Position numbers and translations under genes: made by a program. A stretch of 64,000 nt of DNA, taken from PALSA-612 sp963791225 (GTDB lineage: Bacteria; Actinomycetota; Thermoleophilia; Gaiellales; Gaiellaceae). This document shows, piece by piece, positions 15,143-23,166 of the stretch. Under the pieces are notes generated by a model that worked only from the letters and a program-made list of their open reading frames with translations, did not search any database and was not told where the DNA came from. How positions within the stretch are numbered: position 1 is the stretch's first letter; the number at the start of each line of letters is the position of its first letter. Where the stretch lies: contig CAWBRV010000003.1 of the NCBI GenBank assembly GCA_963791225.1, positions 682,001-746,000 on the forward strand, written 5' to 3'.

Positions 15143-15919
15143 CTATGCCAGTTGCTGTTGCCAACGGTGTCGTTCCGCTTCGACGTAGCGCAAGCCGCGC
15201 AGCCACTGTTCGCCCCGGGTGTCGGCCCAGACCTCACGCCAGCCAGAACGGCCCTCCTCGCCCCAAGCGCGGGCTGTGTCGTAGAGAACACGAATACGGT
15301 CGCAAACCGTCGGCAGAAGTGATTGGCGATCCTCTAGGCCATAGGCGTCGCAGAGGATCCGCAAGCGTGCAGACCGCGACGGGATCGGATAACCGAGCCG
15401 CTCGCAGGTCGCATCGTCGTACAGGGGCACAAACCGATACGCCGCCCAGGCCAGATCCCAAAGCGGCGGTGCGGGCGCTGCGAGATCCCAGTCGATGAAG
15501 GCGCGCGGATGACCTGCGGGCTCATAGATCGTGTTGTCGGGTGAAAGGTCGTTGTGACAGACGACCGCGCCGGTTCGCGGCGCCCCAACCATGAACTGCC
15601 AGCGAGCATCCACTGGGGCCGCGAACGACGCCGTCGCTCGATGCAGGTCGGCGATGAGCCGCACCACGCGCGCGAGCTCATCATCAGCATGGCTCGCCTC
15701 GCCACCAACGACGAACTCGAGAACCTCACGACCCTGAGCATCTGTGCCGAAGACACGCGGCGCCCCCGCAAAGCCGACCTGCTGCAGATGGGCAAGCAGC
15801 CCATGCACCGTCGGCGTCCAATACCCCGCGACACGCCTGACCGTGTCGCCGACCTGCACAACCTCCGTCAGCCCGAGGCCAACACCTTCACCAGCGACGC
15901 GAGACTCGCGCGAATCCAC
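15143..15919 (-). CDS. Aminoglycoside phosphotransferase (APH) family kinase
   Basis: 258 residues. Protein-kinase-like fold landmarks are visible: N-lobe strands with VVQVGDTVRRVAGYW, the FVVGGEASHADDELARVVRLIADLH region, the catalytic loop VVCHNDLSPDNTIY (HxDxxxxN type, about residues 117-130), and FIDWDLA (DFG-equivalent metal Asp) about 15 residues later. The family phosphorylates small molecules such as aminoglycosides, choline or sugars; resistance cannot be assumed. It is slightly shorter than usual at the N-terminus, and the GTG 15919 start is uncertain. It sits in the island-like region without a partner gene. Confidence 0.8.
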   Translation of the reverse strand: MDSRESRVAGEGVGLGLTEVVQVGDTVRRVAGYWTPTVHGLLAHLQQVGFAGAPRVFGTDAQGREVLEFVVGGEASHADDELARVVRLIADLHRATASFAAPVDARWQFMVGAPRTGAVVCHNDLSPDNTIYEPAGHPRAFIDWDLAAPAPPLWDLAWAAYRFVPLYDDATCERLGYPIPSRSARLRILCDAYGLEDRQSLLPTVCDRIRVLYDTARAWGEEGRSGWREVWADTRGEQWLRGLRYVEAERHRWQQQLA

Positions 15920-16272
15920 CTGCCGACAGTAACGACCATGAGGAACGGCTACGTCACAGCTACGAGCAGTACGACGTCACTTGAACACGGCTTCGGACTC
16001 CATAAGGAAGTAATGCCTCGGAAGAGACGTCTTCACGGCTCACCATCTTCGCTTTCAGCTGCACACTGCGGAGCCTTCCAGCGTCATGACGTAGTCCTCC
16101 CGGGCTGTAGATGATGCCCGTCGGGAGAACCGATCATGGGGCTGGGGCGTAGCGGCTTGAGTGGGAGGGCCTGATGGAGTTCAGAGGTCAGTGACAAGCC
16201 GGTGACGACTCTGCAAGGATGACCTTTCGTCCTGAGCTGGAGACGACAGGCAGCTGGGAGTGATCGCTTCTG
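15920..16272. other. Gene-free stretch
   Basis: About 350 bases between the APH-family gene, which reads leftwards, and the STAS gene, which reads rightwards. I see no convincing coding frame, RNA gene or strong hairpin. It must carry both divergent promoters, but no clear -35/-10 pair stands out. Confidence 0.5.
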
Positions 16273-16611
16273 ATGAGTGGTGTTGAGGGTCAGCTTTCGG
16301 TTGTGTCGAGGATTCGTGATGGTTGCCGGGTCGTGGTGGTGTCGGGTGATCTCGTCGCGGACACGGTGGCACGGCTCGATGAGGTGCTTGATTCGCTTGC
16401 GGGTGGTCTGCCGGTGCTTCTTGATCTGTCCGGGTTGCAGATGCTGACCTCGGCGGGCGTGGATGTGTTGTTGAAGCCGCGTGCGTTCGGTCATCCGGCG
16501 ATCTTCTGTCCTTTTGGTGCGGTGTCGAAGGTGCTGGATATCGTGCACGCTCATCGGCTGGTTCCGATCTACGGCGATCTACAGGCAGCTCTCAGCAGCC
16601 TGACCTCTTGA
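16273..16611 (+). CDS. STAS-domain protein (anti-sigma factor antagonist type)
   Basis: 112 residues forming a single STAS domain. The N-terminal strands are followed by RVVVVSGDLVADTVARLDEVLDSL, then the core strand LPVLLDLSGLQMLTSAGVDVLL and a C-terminal strand/helix. The loop TSAG occupies the place where SpoIIAA/RsbV-type proteins carry the phosphorylated Ser; the Ser here could serve, but the usual Asp before it is Thr. Such proteins release a sigma factor by binding its anti-sigma kinase. No kinase or sigma gene is adjacent. A GGGAG lies rather far (about 13 bases) upstream of ATG 16273. Confidence 0.7.
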   Translation: MSGVEGQLSVVSRIRDGCRVVVVSGDLVADTVARLDEVLDSLAGGLPVLLDLSGLQMLTSAGVDVLLKPRAFGHPAIFCPFGAVSKVLDIVHAHRLVPIYGDLQAALSSLTS

Positions 16612-16638
16612 CGAAGCGGGGATCGAGTGGACGCTTCG
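16612..16638 (+). terminator. Hairpin directly after the STAS stop
   Basis: CGAAGCG (16612-16618) and CGCTTCG (16632-16638) can pair across a 13-base loop, starting at the first base after the stop codon. There is no T-run. Support as a terminator is positional. Bases 16639-16893 show nothing else convincing. Confidence 0.35.
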
Positions 16639-16893
16639 GTGACGTCTCCTGTGTAACCCCCGGCACGTCGGACTAGCTTCAGAGCTGACTGGGTACAGTT
16701 GCCACCGACCCCGACGATTTGAGACCAGACGATTTGGCAAGTAAGTGGCGGCCGGTCTACTGCGGCCTGCAACCGAACCCGGACACTCTGGACACGGTCG
16801 TCGGGGTCTGATCGGGTTCGTCGCCTCCGCTGACGCCGAGCTAGTTTCATGGCTGCCGACGGCGGGGAAGCGGCTCCGCCTCGGAGGCAAACG

Positions 16894-17094
16894 TCAACGG
16901 GTTCCGGGAGTGGAGTCAGGCGGCGTTCGCCGCTTCCTCTGCTCTTTCAGGGCTCTCTCTTCGCGTCCGTCCTGGATCGCTCCCCAGACGAACAGCCCGA
17001 GCACAGCGACCACGACGATCGCCGTCATGGCGAACACGATCACGACCGCGGCCACACTTGTTGCGACCAGCATCACCCACAGTGTGCTTGTCAC
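16894..17094 (-). CDS. Small single-span membrane protein
   Basis: About 66 residues from GTG 17094. A long hydrophobic stretch (about residues 4-42, LWVMLVATSVAAVVIVFAM and on) makes one or two tight TM segments. It is followed by a charged cytoplasmic-type tail (DGREERALKEQRKRR). The frame is open further upstream to 17307. GTG 17094 is chosen because its GTG overlaps the TGA of a 14-residue upstream frame that has a near-perfect Shine-Dalgarno, which would allow coupled translation. No family is recognised. Similar tiny membrane proteins occur beside GIN-domain genes, but no function is known. Confidence 0.45.
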   Translation of the reverse strand: MTSTLWVMLVATSVAAVVIVFAMTAIVVVAVLGLFVWGAIQDGREERALKEQRKRRTPPDSTPGTR

Positions 17095-17135
17095 CGGCGG
17101 AGCAGCGGCGAGGGCGGGGTCGGGATAACCGTCAT
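17091..17135 (-). CDS. Possible 14-residue leader peptide
   Basis: ATG at 17133-17135 lies five bases after GGAGGTGA (minus strand, 17141-17148), the best Shine-Dalgarno in this region. It encodes MTVIPTPPSPLLRR and stops at 17091-17093, overlapping the GTG of the membrane protein by GTGA. The Pro-rich peptide could slow ribosomes and couple translation to the downstream gene. Support is sequence context only. Confidence 0.35.
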   Translation of the reverse strand: MTVIPTPPSPLLRR

Positions 17136-17293
17136 ACCGATCACCTCCAAGAGAGTTGCTGCCCGAACCGGCCAGATCTTTGCTCGTCCCTGGCCCGCCC
17201 TTTACCTCTGTCCGCATAGAACTGAGATCGCACGATTGAGCAAGCAGCGACGAGAACCTCTCCTTCCTCTCATCGATGCGCTCTCCCCTCCAG

Positions 17294-17317
17294 AAGGGCC
17301 GGGTCACACCGGCCCTT
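17294..17317 (-). terminator. Strong hairpin after the GIN-domain gene
   Basis: AAGGGCCGG (17294-17302) and CCGGCCCTT (17309-17317) form a perfect 9-bp stem with a six-base loop. It lies 86 bp downstream of the GIN-domain gene stop on the minus strand and upstream of the small membrane-protein unit, so it should separate the two transcripts. No T-run follows. Confidence 0.6.
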
Positions 17318-17402
17318 CACCTCCCCGGGGCTGCTGGGCTGGAGCCTCCTTCGGGGACAGAGTCATGGACAGGCGTCGGAAAACCTCTCTTCGTTGTCCT
17401 CA

Positions 17403-18134
17403 CTAGCTTCCGGCGATGGCGCCCGTCCCAGTGACGCTCTTGGTTACGTGCTGCGGATTGCCCCTGTAGAGGATTGCGCCATCTCCGGACACTGAGGCAT
17501 CGAGACTCTTGGTCGCAGTGATGAAGATGCTTCCCGAACCGCTCACGACTGCCCGCACGTCGTTGGCGACAAGCCGTGCGAACTGCACAGTTCCGGACCC
17601 GCCAACCGTGACATCAAGCCGTTTCACGGTTCCGCTGCCGGTGAGCGTGCCACTTCCTGGCAAGGTCACCTTGAGGCCCTGGGTCTCGATCCCGTTGACG
17701 ACGATGTTGCCGCTGCCGGTGAGCGTCAACGCGTTCAGCACCGGGACGGTGACCTCCACGCTCATCGGACTCTTCGTCGTCAAGCTGCCTGGAGTGTTCG
17801 CGATGACGAGCTTGCCCGACTCCACCTCGGTTGTGACGCGGTCGAGGAGGTTCTCATCGGCCCTCACGACGACGGACTTCTTTCCGCCGACGCGAATCAC
17901 GACGTTATTGCTCCCTGCGAGTTCGACGCTATCGAACGTGGCCACATGACGGGCCTGCGCCGCGGGCACGCCCGACCCCCCGATGGTCGAGCTGGACGAC
18001 CCCTCGAACACGTCGAAGCGATACAGCAGCGCAACCGCCAGTCCGCCGAGGACAAAGGCCAGGCTCGCGACGAGCACCCACCGAAAGCGGTGCTGTTCTC
18101 GTCCGGGGTGAACCGATGTCGGGGTGACGGTCAT
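17403..18134 (-). CDS. Membrane-anchored GIN-domain (DUF2807) protein
   Basis: 243 residues. The cytoplasmic start is short and one TM segment lies at about 20-40. A low-complexity SSSSTIGGSG linker follows, then a DUF2807/GIN domain. This domain is a right-handed beta-helix made of repeated strand-turns rich in GSGT/GSGN: ELAGSNNVVIRVG, LTLTGSGNIVVNG, VTLPGSGTLTGSG, VTVGGSGTVQF, VVSGSGSIFIT, ASVSGDGAILYRG. Such proteins are thought to be adhesin-like or binding modules outside the membrane. It is the last gene of the island-like region, and a strong hairpin follows it. Confidence 0.8.
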   Translation of the reverse strand: MTVTPTSVHPGREQHRFRWVLVASLAFVLGGLAVALLYRFDVFEGSSSSTIGGSGVPAAQARHVATFDSVELAGSNNVVIRVGGKKSVVVRADENLLDRVTTEVESGKLVIANTPGSLTTKSPMSVEVTVPVLNALTLTGSGNIVVNGIETQGLKVTLPGSGTLTGSGTVKRLDVTVGGSGTVQFARLVANDVRAVVSGSGSIFITATKSLDASVSGDGAILYRGNPQHVTKSVTGTGAIAGS

Positions 18135-18334
18135 TGCCCCTCCCTTCTCACGCGGGCACCAACGCGGCTCACCTCCGAGTCGTCAGAGGCCCACTCTGGG
18201 TCGGCGCGAACGCGTGGCTGTGCCTCTCAACGAAGACACCTCAGCATCCCTTGCCCATCCGGTCCCGCGCATCGGGTTCGCGTACTGAGCCGTGTGTGGG
18301 AAACCCGCACAGAGAGGCGCAGAACGACGAAGCG

Positions 18335-18373
18335 ACCCAGGAGGCCGGCGGGTTCGACCCCGTCACCGCCCAT
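18335..18373 (+). repeat. Degenerate direct copy of the tRNA-Val 3' half (putative att)
   Basis: ACCCAGGAGG, CCGGCG and GTTCGACCCCGTCACC followed by GCCCAT reproduce the tRNA-Val segment at about 13960-13996, with one substitution (T to C) and one extra G in the T-stem. No 5' tRNA half precedes it. Same orientation as the intact tRNA, 4.4 kb away. This is the expected far-end att site of an element inserted at tRNA-Val. Confidence 0.6.
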
Positions 18374-18442
18374 CGCGCTGTAGGTTGCCGGGGAGCTGTC
18401 GCGGTCGGTCTCCGATCGTTCAACCGCCGAAAGGAAGCCTGC

Positions 18443-18817
18443 TTGCCACTCGAACGGCCGCAGATCGACAAGCCCGGGGGCGACATCCCTTTCGATCTCG
18501 GCATCGAGGACATCGTTGTCGGCGACGGTGACGAGGCGACCAAAGGGAAGAAGGTTTCGGTGCACTACGTCGGAGTGGCCTTCTCCACGGGCGAGGAGTT
18601 CGACGCCTCCTGGAACCGCGGGCAGCCGTTCGAGTTCAAGCTCGGCAAGGGGCAGGTCATCCCGGGCTGGGATGCCGGTGTCGAGGGCATGAAGGTTGGT
18701 GGCCGCCGTAAGTTGACGATTCCGTCCGCGATGGCGTACGGCGCACGCGGCGCCGGTGGTGTGATCGAGCCTCACGAGCCGCTCGTGTTCGTGGTCGATC
18801 TGCTGTCGGTGGGCTGA
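18443..18817 (+). CDS. FKBP-type peptidyl-prolyl cis-trans isomerase
   Basis: 124 residues from TTG 18443, set by AAAGGAAG five bases upstream. It is a single FKBP domain with VSVHYVGVAFSTGEEFDASW, PFEFKLGKGQVIPGWDAGVEGMKVGGRRKLTIP, AYGARG and PLVFVVDLLSV. The active-site aromatic and acidic residues (Y-V-G...F-D-x-S-W, V-I-P-G-W, A-Y-G) are all present. It lacks a signal peptide, so it acts in the cytoplasm as a folding catalyst for Xaa-Pro bonds. It is a typical short actinobacterial FKBP and marks the return to core genes after the island-like stretch. Confidence 0.9.
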   Translation: MPLERPQIDKPGGDIPFDLGIEDIVVGDGDEATKGKKVSVHYVGVAFSTGEEFDASWNRGQPFEFKLGKGQVIPGWDAGVEGMKVGGRRKLTIPSAMAYGARGAGGVIEPHEPLVFVVDLLSVG

Positions 18818-18853
18818 GTACGAACAGCGGCGGCGCGTGACCCGGCCGAGCCG

Positions 18854-20167
18854 TCAGCCGCCGGTCGCGGCGCGCGAGGTGAAGGCCTGGACGGCCGCAG
18901 GCGTGCACGCGCGGACGCCGTCTGCGTGCAGCAGGTCGATTCCGCGGCGGACGGTCGCGAGGCTCGTCTTCGGCGTGTCGTCCGTGTAATAGAGGCCGGA
19001 TTGCCAGCGGTCGAGGTCGGGCTCGTCGCTGACGTGGAAGATCAGCAGGGCTTCGACGGTCGGCTGGCAGGCGGCGAGTGCGAGCGCCTCCAGGTAGAAC
19101 ACGGACTGGGTTGCCTCCGTCACCGGCCGGTCCGAACGCGGTGTCGAGCCGTCGTACTCGGACCGCTTCGGGGCCGGGATTCTCGACTGGACGCCGAACT
19201 CGTCGTAGACGACCGGCAGCTTCGTGCCCGGCTGGGCCGTCCCGCCGAACGCCTTACCGAGCAGCCGGACGAGTTTCGGGTAGTCGGCGAGCGAGATGGT
19301 CGTCGTATGCGGATGCCGAGAGCTCGGCGGGATGCTGGAGTTGTCCTCGTAGGGGTGGAGCGAGAATGCGTCCATGATCGGGCGCTTGCGGCCGCTCGCG
19401 CGGTAGGCGCGCCCGAGGTCCTGTATGAACGTCGTCGGCGAGTGCTTCCGCGACATGATCGAGTCGTTGCCGCGCGGCGACAGCGCCCCGCCGATCACGG
19501 TCGCGGACGGCGATGCCTGCTTGAGCGCGTCGTACGTGAGTGCGAGCGTCTGCTCGTAGGCGGTTGCAGCGACGTCGCTGCCGTCGCGACGGAACTGCGG
19601 GAGCCAGAAGCGGTTGAGGTTGGGCTCGTTGCCGACGATGAAGCGGCGCACGGTCGGGAGCGCCAATGCCAGCGAGGCCGCGAAGGCGGCGAAGTCGGCG
19701 CGCTCGCGCGCGGTGCGCGGGGTCTGCGAGCTGCCCGACGGATAGACGGAGAGGAAGACGTCGATACCGTCGAGGTCGGCGGCGTCGACGGCGTTCTTCA
19801 GGCTCTGCAGGTCGGCATCGAGCGGCGTCTTCGTGCCTCGCCGCCAGGGCGCAGTCAGCCGGATCGCGTCGAGCCCCGCCAGCTTGGCGAGGTCCATCTT
19901 GGTCTTCGCCGCGGCCAGGGTGGGCGCCTTGGCCGCGTCCTCGGCAGCGCCGACCAGCATGCCTTGCGAGGCAGAAGCCGATCCGGTCACGGCCAGGCAG
20001 GCCGCGGCGGCGAGCACGGCGCTCCACCCGAGCACCAGACGGTACGGCGGCGCCGCACGCCCCGAGGACGCGCACGAACCGGCGAGCTCCAGCCGCGAGC
20101 CCGCCCCGACCCCCCAGCCGCAGGCGCGCAAGTCGACCACCCTAGCGGAGCGGCCCGACCGCCGCAC
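18854..20167 (-). CDS. Secreted clan-A (TIM-barrel) glycoside hydrolase-like protein
   Basis: Up to 437 residues. A hydrophobic signal segment lies at about residues 46-68 (ends TGSASAS); a start at GTG 20035 is also possible and would give a shorter, more normal signal peptide. The barrel carries MDLAKLAGLDAIRLTAPW, VRRFIVGNEPNLNRFW (acid/base Glu in GNEPN, about residue 181), FSLHPYEDNS, and KLPVVYDEFGVQS (nucleophile Glu, about residue 322). Both catalytic Glu residues are in the expected strand 4 and strand 7 contexts. The substrate is unknown. It is divergent from the acyltransferase at 20206, which may act on the same surface glycan. Confidence 0.8.
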   Translation of the reverse strand: MRRSGRSARVVDLRACGWGVGAGSRLELAGSCASSGRAAPPYRLVLGWSAVLAAAACLAVTGSASASQGMLVGAAEDAAKAPTLAAAKTKMDLAKLAGLDAIRLTAPWRRGTKTPLDADLQSLKNAVDAADLDGIDVFLSVYPSGSSQTPRTARERADFAAFAASLALALPTVRRFIVGNEPNLNRFWLPQFRRDGSDVAATAYEQTLALTYDALKQASPSATVIGGALSPRGNDSIMSRKHSPTTFIQDLGRAYRASGRKRPIMDAFSLHPYEDNSSIPPSSRHPHTTTISLADYPKLVRLLGKAFGGTAQPGTKLPVVYDEFGVQSRIPAPKRSEYDGSTPRSDRPVTEATQSVFYLEALALAACQPTVEALLIFHVSDEPDLDRWQSGLYYTDDTPKTSLATVRRGIDLLHADGVRACTPAAVQAFTSRAATGG

Positions 20168-20205
20168 GCTTCCTCGGCCCGGGTCGAAGGTAATCTCCGC
20201 CGACG

Positions 20206-21399
20206 ATGCGCGGACGAGGCAGCGGGTGGGTGGCCCGGCTCCGCGGCTCGGGATCGTCGGGGCTCGGGGAGCGGCCGAGCCTCGAGCAGCACCGCCGGTT
20301 CGGGTACCGCCCCCAGCTGGACGGCGTGCGGGCGCTCGCGATCCTCCCGGTCGTCGGCTTCCACGCGTACGTCGTGCCGAAGGGCGGCTACCTCGGCGTG
20401 GACGTCTTCTTCGTCCTGAGCGGCTTCCTGATTACGACGCTGCTCGTCGAGGAGGCGCAGGCGAGCGGACGGATCTCGCTCCCGCACTTCTACCTCCGCC
20501 GGGGGCTGAGGTTGCTCCCCGCGCTGTTCGTGGCCGCACTCGCCTACGTCCTGCTCAGCTCGATCGAGGTCGCCGTCTCCGGCGGCACCCACGCCGGTAC
20601 GCCGCTCGAGAGCGTGCTGACGGGCGCGCTCTACGGCGTGCTCTACGTCCAGAACATCCTGATCGCGGCCGGGACGGCGATGCCTGTGGCGATCGGGCAT
20701 CTCTGGTCGCTCGCGACGGAGGAGCAGTTCTACCTGATCTGGCCGGTGAGCCTCTTCCTGGCCCTGCGCGCGCGGCTCAGCCTCCGAGCGATCTCGATCG
20801 GCCTCATCGTCGTGATCGCGGCACTCAACGTCGATCGGGTCGAGCTGCTGCTCACCGGCGCGCCGTTCACGCGCGTGTACTTCGCGCCGGACGGCCACTT
20901 CGACGTGATCCTGATCGGGTGTCTCACAGGTCTCTGGTTCACGAGCGGCGGGGCACGAACGAGGCTCGAGAACCGGACGGCTCGCGTCGTGCTCCCTCTG
21001 TTCGGCATCGGCGTGTTGGCGCTGATGCTCGTGCTGCCCTACTTCGCAACATGGCGGGTCGTGCTGGGACTGCTACCGCTGCTCGCGACGGCGATCGCCG
21101 TCCTCATCCTCGCGGTCGTCGTCGACGACAGGTCACCGCTCTCGCGCCTGCTCGCCCTCTCGCCGCTCGTCTTCGTCGGGAAGATCTCCTACGCCCTCTA
21201 CCTGTGGCACCCGATCGTCCTCTATGCGTTCAGCCGCCTTTCCACGACATCCGAGGTGGTTCTCTCCGTCGTCGCGGCAACCCTGTCGTACTACTTCGTC
21301 GAGTTGCCGTTCCTGCGCCGCAAACGGCGTGACCGCGCGCGCATCGACGCCGAAGGCTCGTCCACGCGTCCCGGCGAGCCTGCGGCGGCGGCGACGTGA
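20206..21399 (+). CDS. Acyltransferase family 3 (OafA/YrhL-type) membrane protein
   Basis: 397 residues. An N-terminal tail precedes about ten TM segments. Family marks are visible: RPQLDGVRALAILPVVGFHA (catalytic-type His), GGYLGVDVFFVLSGFLITTLL, FYLRRGLRLLPALF, and GHLWSLATEEQFYLIWP. It O-acylates an exported or membrane-linked sugar from a cytoplasmic acyl donor. There is no C-terminal SGNH domain, unlike many OafA proteins, so it is the transmembrane acyltransferase form. It ends before a strong bidirectional hairpin that separates it from the convergent CHRD gene. Confidence 0.9.
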   Translation: MRGRGSGWVARLRGSGSSGLGERPSLEQHRRFGYRPQLDGVRALAILPVVGFHAYVVPKGGYLGVDVFFVLSGFLITTLLVEEAQASGRISLPHFYLRRGLRLLPALFVAALAYVLLSSIEVAVSGGTHAGTPLESVLTGALYGVLYVQNILIAAGTAMPVAIGHLWSLATEEQFYLIWPVSLFLALRARLSLRAISIGLIVVIAALNVDRVELLLTGAPFTRVYFAPDGHFDVILIGCLTGLWFTSGGARTRLENRTARVVLPLFGIGVLALMLVLPYFATWRVVLGLLPLLATAIAVLILAVVVDDRSPLSRLLALSPLVFVGKISYALYLWHPIVLYAFSRLSTTSEVVLSVVAATLSYYFVELPFLRRKRRDRARIDAEGSSTRPGEPAAAAT

Positions 21400-21422
21400 T
21401 CGGCCTGTCCGTTCCGAAACGA

Positions 21423-21450
21423 AACGGACGGGCCTGAAGGCCCGTCCGTT
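21423..21450. terminator. Bidirectional terminator between convergent genes
   Basis: AACGGACGGGCC (21423-21434) and GGCCCGTCCGTT (21439-21450) form a perfect 12-bp stem with a TGAA tetraloop. It lies 23 bp after the acyltransferase stop and 22 bp after the convergent CHRD gene stop. The A/T ends give short T-tracts on both strands. Confidence 0.8.
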
Positions 21451-21472
21451 CAGTAGGCGATGCGAAGGTGCT

Positions 21473-22174
21473 TCAGGGCGTCGCGACGCGGAGGATCTGT
21501 CCGCTGATCTCGCCGCCCGCGCTGTTCGCGGTCCGCACGACCACCGAGCCGTAGCCCTTGAGAACGGCGCCGGCCTGGTCGTCGGTGAGCGTCGTGCGCC
21601 CGAACTTGCCCGCCGTGCACGGCCCACAGAGCGTGGCCGCGAGTGCACTGGCGGCGCCCGGCACGTTCAGCCGGATGTCGGCGCCGGTGACCGCGCTCGA
21701 CAGGTTCGAGTAGGACAGTCGCCAGCCGAGGATCCAGTGCTGGCCGGCGGCTGGAACGGCGAACGGCGGCACGGGTCCGTTGCACTTGATCGTGTGCGGG
21801 AGTCCGCTCGACCGCGGCGGTGACTGTCCCGGCCCGCCCGGCTTCGGCCCGGTGATGTTGCAACCCGGGATCGAGGGCATGGTGCCGTTCTTGACGGTCC
21901 CGATCGTGTGCACGAGGAGCCCGTCCCAGTGCCCGGACGCGGTCGACGTGCTGCTCGACGGCGCCAGCTTCGCGGTCAGCCGGTAACCGACCGCATGGAC
22001 CTTGCCGGCCGGCGCGGCTTTCGGGTCGCTCTGCCCGACGCGCTGGATCTTCCCCGGTTTGGCGGGGCCGATCGGAGCCGGCGGCGAGCCGGCCGTCGCG
22101 AGTCCGGCGGCGACCAGTGCGGCGAGCCCGAGTAGCGAGATTGCTCCCCCGAGGCGACCTGCTCTCTTGCTCAT
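21473..22174 (-). CDS. Secreted CHRD-like domain protein
   Basis: About 233 residues from ATG 22174, after GGAGGTGGAGGT. A signal peptide (about 1-30) is followed by a Pro-rich linker. A Cys-containing beta domain (CNITGP...IKCNG) comes next, then a C-terminal stretch resembling a CHRD domain. The CHRD marks are ADIRLNVPGAASALAATLCG, then TTLTDDQAGAVLKGYGSVVVRT and the typical ending GGEISGQI. CHRD domains occur in bacterial secreted proteins of unknown role. It may share regulation with the membrane protein upstream (22291-23166), 116 bp away. Confidence 0.7.
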   Translation of the reverse strand: MSKRAGRLGGAISLLGLAALVAAGLATAGSPPAPIGPAKPGKIQRVGQSDPKAAPAGKVHAVGYRLTAKLAPSSSTSTASGHWDGLLVHTIGTVKNGTMPSIPGCNITGPKPGGPGQSPPRSSGLPHTIKCNGPVPPFAVPAAGQHWILGWRLSYSNLSSAVTGADIRLNVPGAASALAATLCGPCTAGKFGRTTLTDDQAGAVLKGYGSVVVRTANSAGGEISGQILRVATP

Positions 22175-22290
22175 ACCTCCACCTCCACCGTGGCTTGGTT
22201 CCTCTTGGTGCAATGTCTTTATAGCGGCCGCCGTCCACGGATCCCGGTCCGCCGCCGACGATTTACGAACGCGTTACAGCCCGCGTCGCT

Positions 22291-23166
22291 CTAGGCGCCG
22301 TGCGGATACGGATCGAGGATCAGCGTCGGCGTGCCGTCTGGCAGGGAATCGGCACGGTACAGGTACATCTGCGGCTCGAGGAAGTCCTTGATCGCCTCGG
22401 CGGTGATCGCTCCGACGTCGCCCGCGGCGTAGGGACCGCGCCGCGGGATCGTCCGGGACAAGGGAAGGTCGATCAGCCCGGTGAAGTTGCTGCGCTGCGC
22501 GACCAAGGCGAGATCCTTGCCAGAGTTACGCTGAGCCGAGAGCGGCGGCATCAGCACCGTCACGGTCTGCACGTCGGCGTCGTTCTTGAACGTCCGCAGC
22601 GTCAGCTCCAGCGCCTCTTGCTCGACCAGGAGCGTGAGGTTCTCCGTCGCCTGCGGGTTGCCCGTGATCGTGCAATTCGTGCCGCCGCCGCACATGAGGA
22701 ACATGATGCCGTTCCCGATCGGGAGGGCCTTCGTGTCCTTCGGTGTCTGGGCGTCCGAGGGCCGGACGAGGTCGTCGTGCATCGCCACGTTCTGGATAGA
22801 GGGCCGCTGTCCGACGACACCGACGAAGTCGCCCCCGGCCTCGCCCTTGTACTCGTGCATCACGTGGTTCGCGATCTCGCGTGCCCCGAGCTCGCCCTGA
22901 AGCTGGGGCGCGAATCCCGCCGGGCCGGTCGTCGCGTGGTTGCCGCTTCCGCGGCCGATGAGCACGATGCCGAGCCCGACGGCGACGCCGACGCCGATCG
23001 CGAGGACGAGGTAGGCGAGCCCGAACCGGCGCTGGTGGATCGCGACATCGCGGGCGCTCGGCCGGAAGAAAGGCTCCGGCTCGGCCGCGGGAGCATGCCC
23101 GGTCGTGGCCTGGGCCGGTACTGGCGTCTGCGCGTCCGCGCTGTTGCCGCCTACAGCTTCGGCCAC
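22291..23166 (-). CDS. Single-pass membrane protein coupled to the FtsH-like protease
   Basis: 291 residues. A Pro/Ala-rich cytoplasmic N-terminus (about 1-45) precedes one TM segment at about 48-70 (YLVLAIGVGVAVGLGIVLI) and an extracytoplasmic domain. The latter has HVMHEYKGEAGGDFVGVVGQ, MFLMCGGGTNCTITGN with two Cys, and a C-terminal region ending DSLPDGTPTLILDPYP. No family is recognised. Its start overlaps the end of the FtsH-like gene by 16 bp, so the two are translationally linked. I infer an adaptor, substrate or regulator of the protease, comparable in position (not in sequence) to HflK/HflC or YccA. Confidence 0.65.
   Translation of the reverse strand: MAEAVGGNSADAQTPVPAQATTGHAPAAEPEPFFRPSARDVAIHQRRFGLAYLVLAIGVGVAVGLGIVLIGRGSGNHATTGPAGFAPQLQGELGAREIANHVMHEYKGEAGGDFVGVVGQRPSIQNVAMHDDLVRPSDAQTPKDTKALPIGNGIMFLMCGGGTNCTITGNPQATENLTLLVEQEALELTLRTFKNDADVQTVTVLMPPLSAQRNSGKDLALVAQRSNFTGLIDLPLSRTIPRRGPYAAGDVGAITAEAIKDFLEPQMYLYRADSLPDGTPTLILDPYPHGA

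Larger units (their letters stand above)
13923..18373. mobile_element. Putative remnant of a tRNA-Val-integrated genomic island
   Basis: The stretch begins with an intact tRNA-Val and ends with an imperfect direct copy of that tRNA's 3' half (18335-18373). This is the footprint expected from integrase-mediated insertion at a tRNA 3' end. Inside are another 3' tRNA fragment (14122-14163), short direct repeats (14236-14256), an SRAP remnant, an APH-family kinase, a STAS protein, a small membrane protein and a GIN-domain protein. Coding density is low. No integrase or excisionase is seen, so if it is an island it is a decayed one. The right copy has one substitution and one inserted G. Confidence 0.45.

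Noticed and set aside
15143..15919. Calling the APH-family kinase an antibiotic-resistance gene
   Set aside because: The fold is broad and no close match to a known resistance enzyme can be shown from sequence alone.
20206..21399. Possible Bcs/cellulose-type synthesis cluster around the acyltransferase and glycosidase
   Set aside because: No glycosyltransferase or export genes accompany them, so a full polysaccharide locus is not supported.
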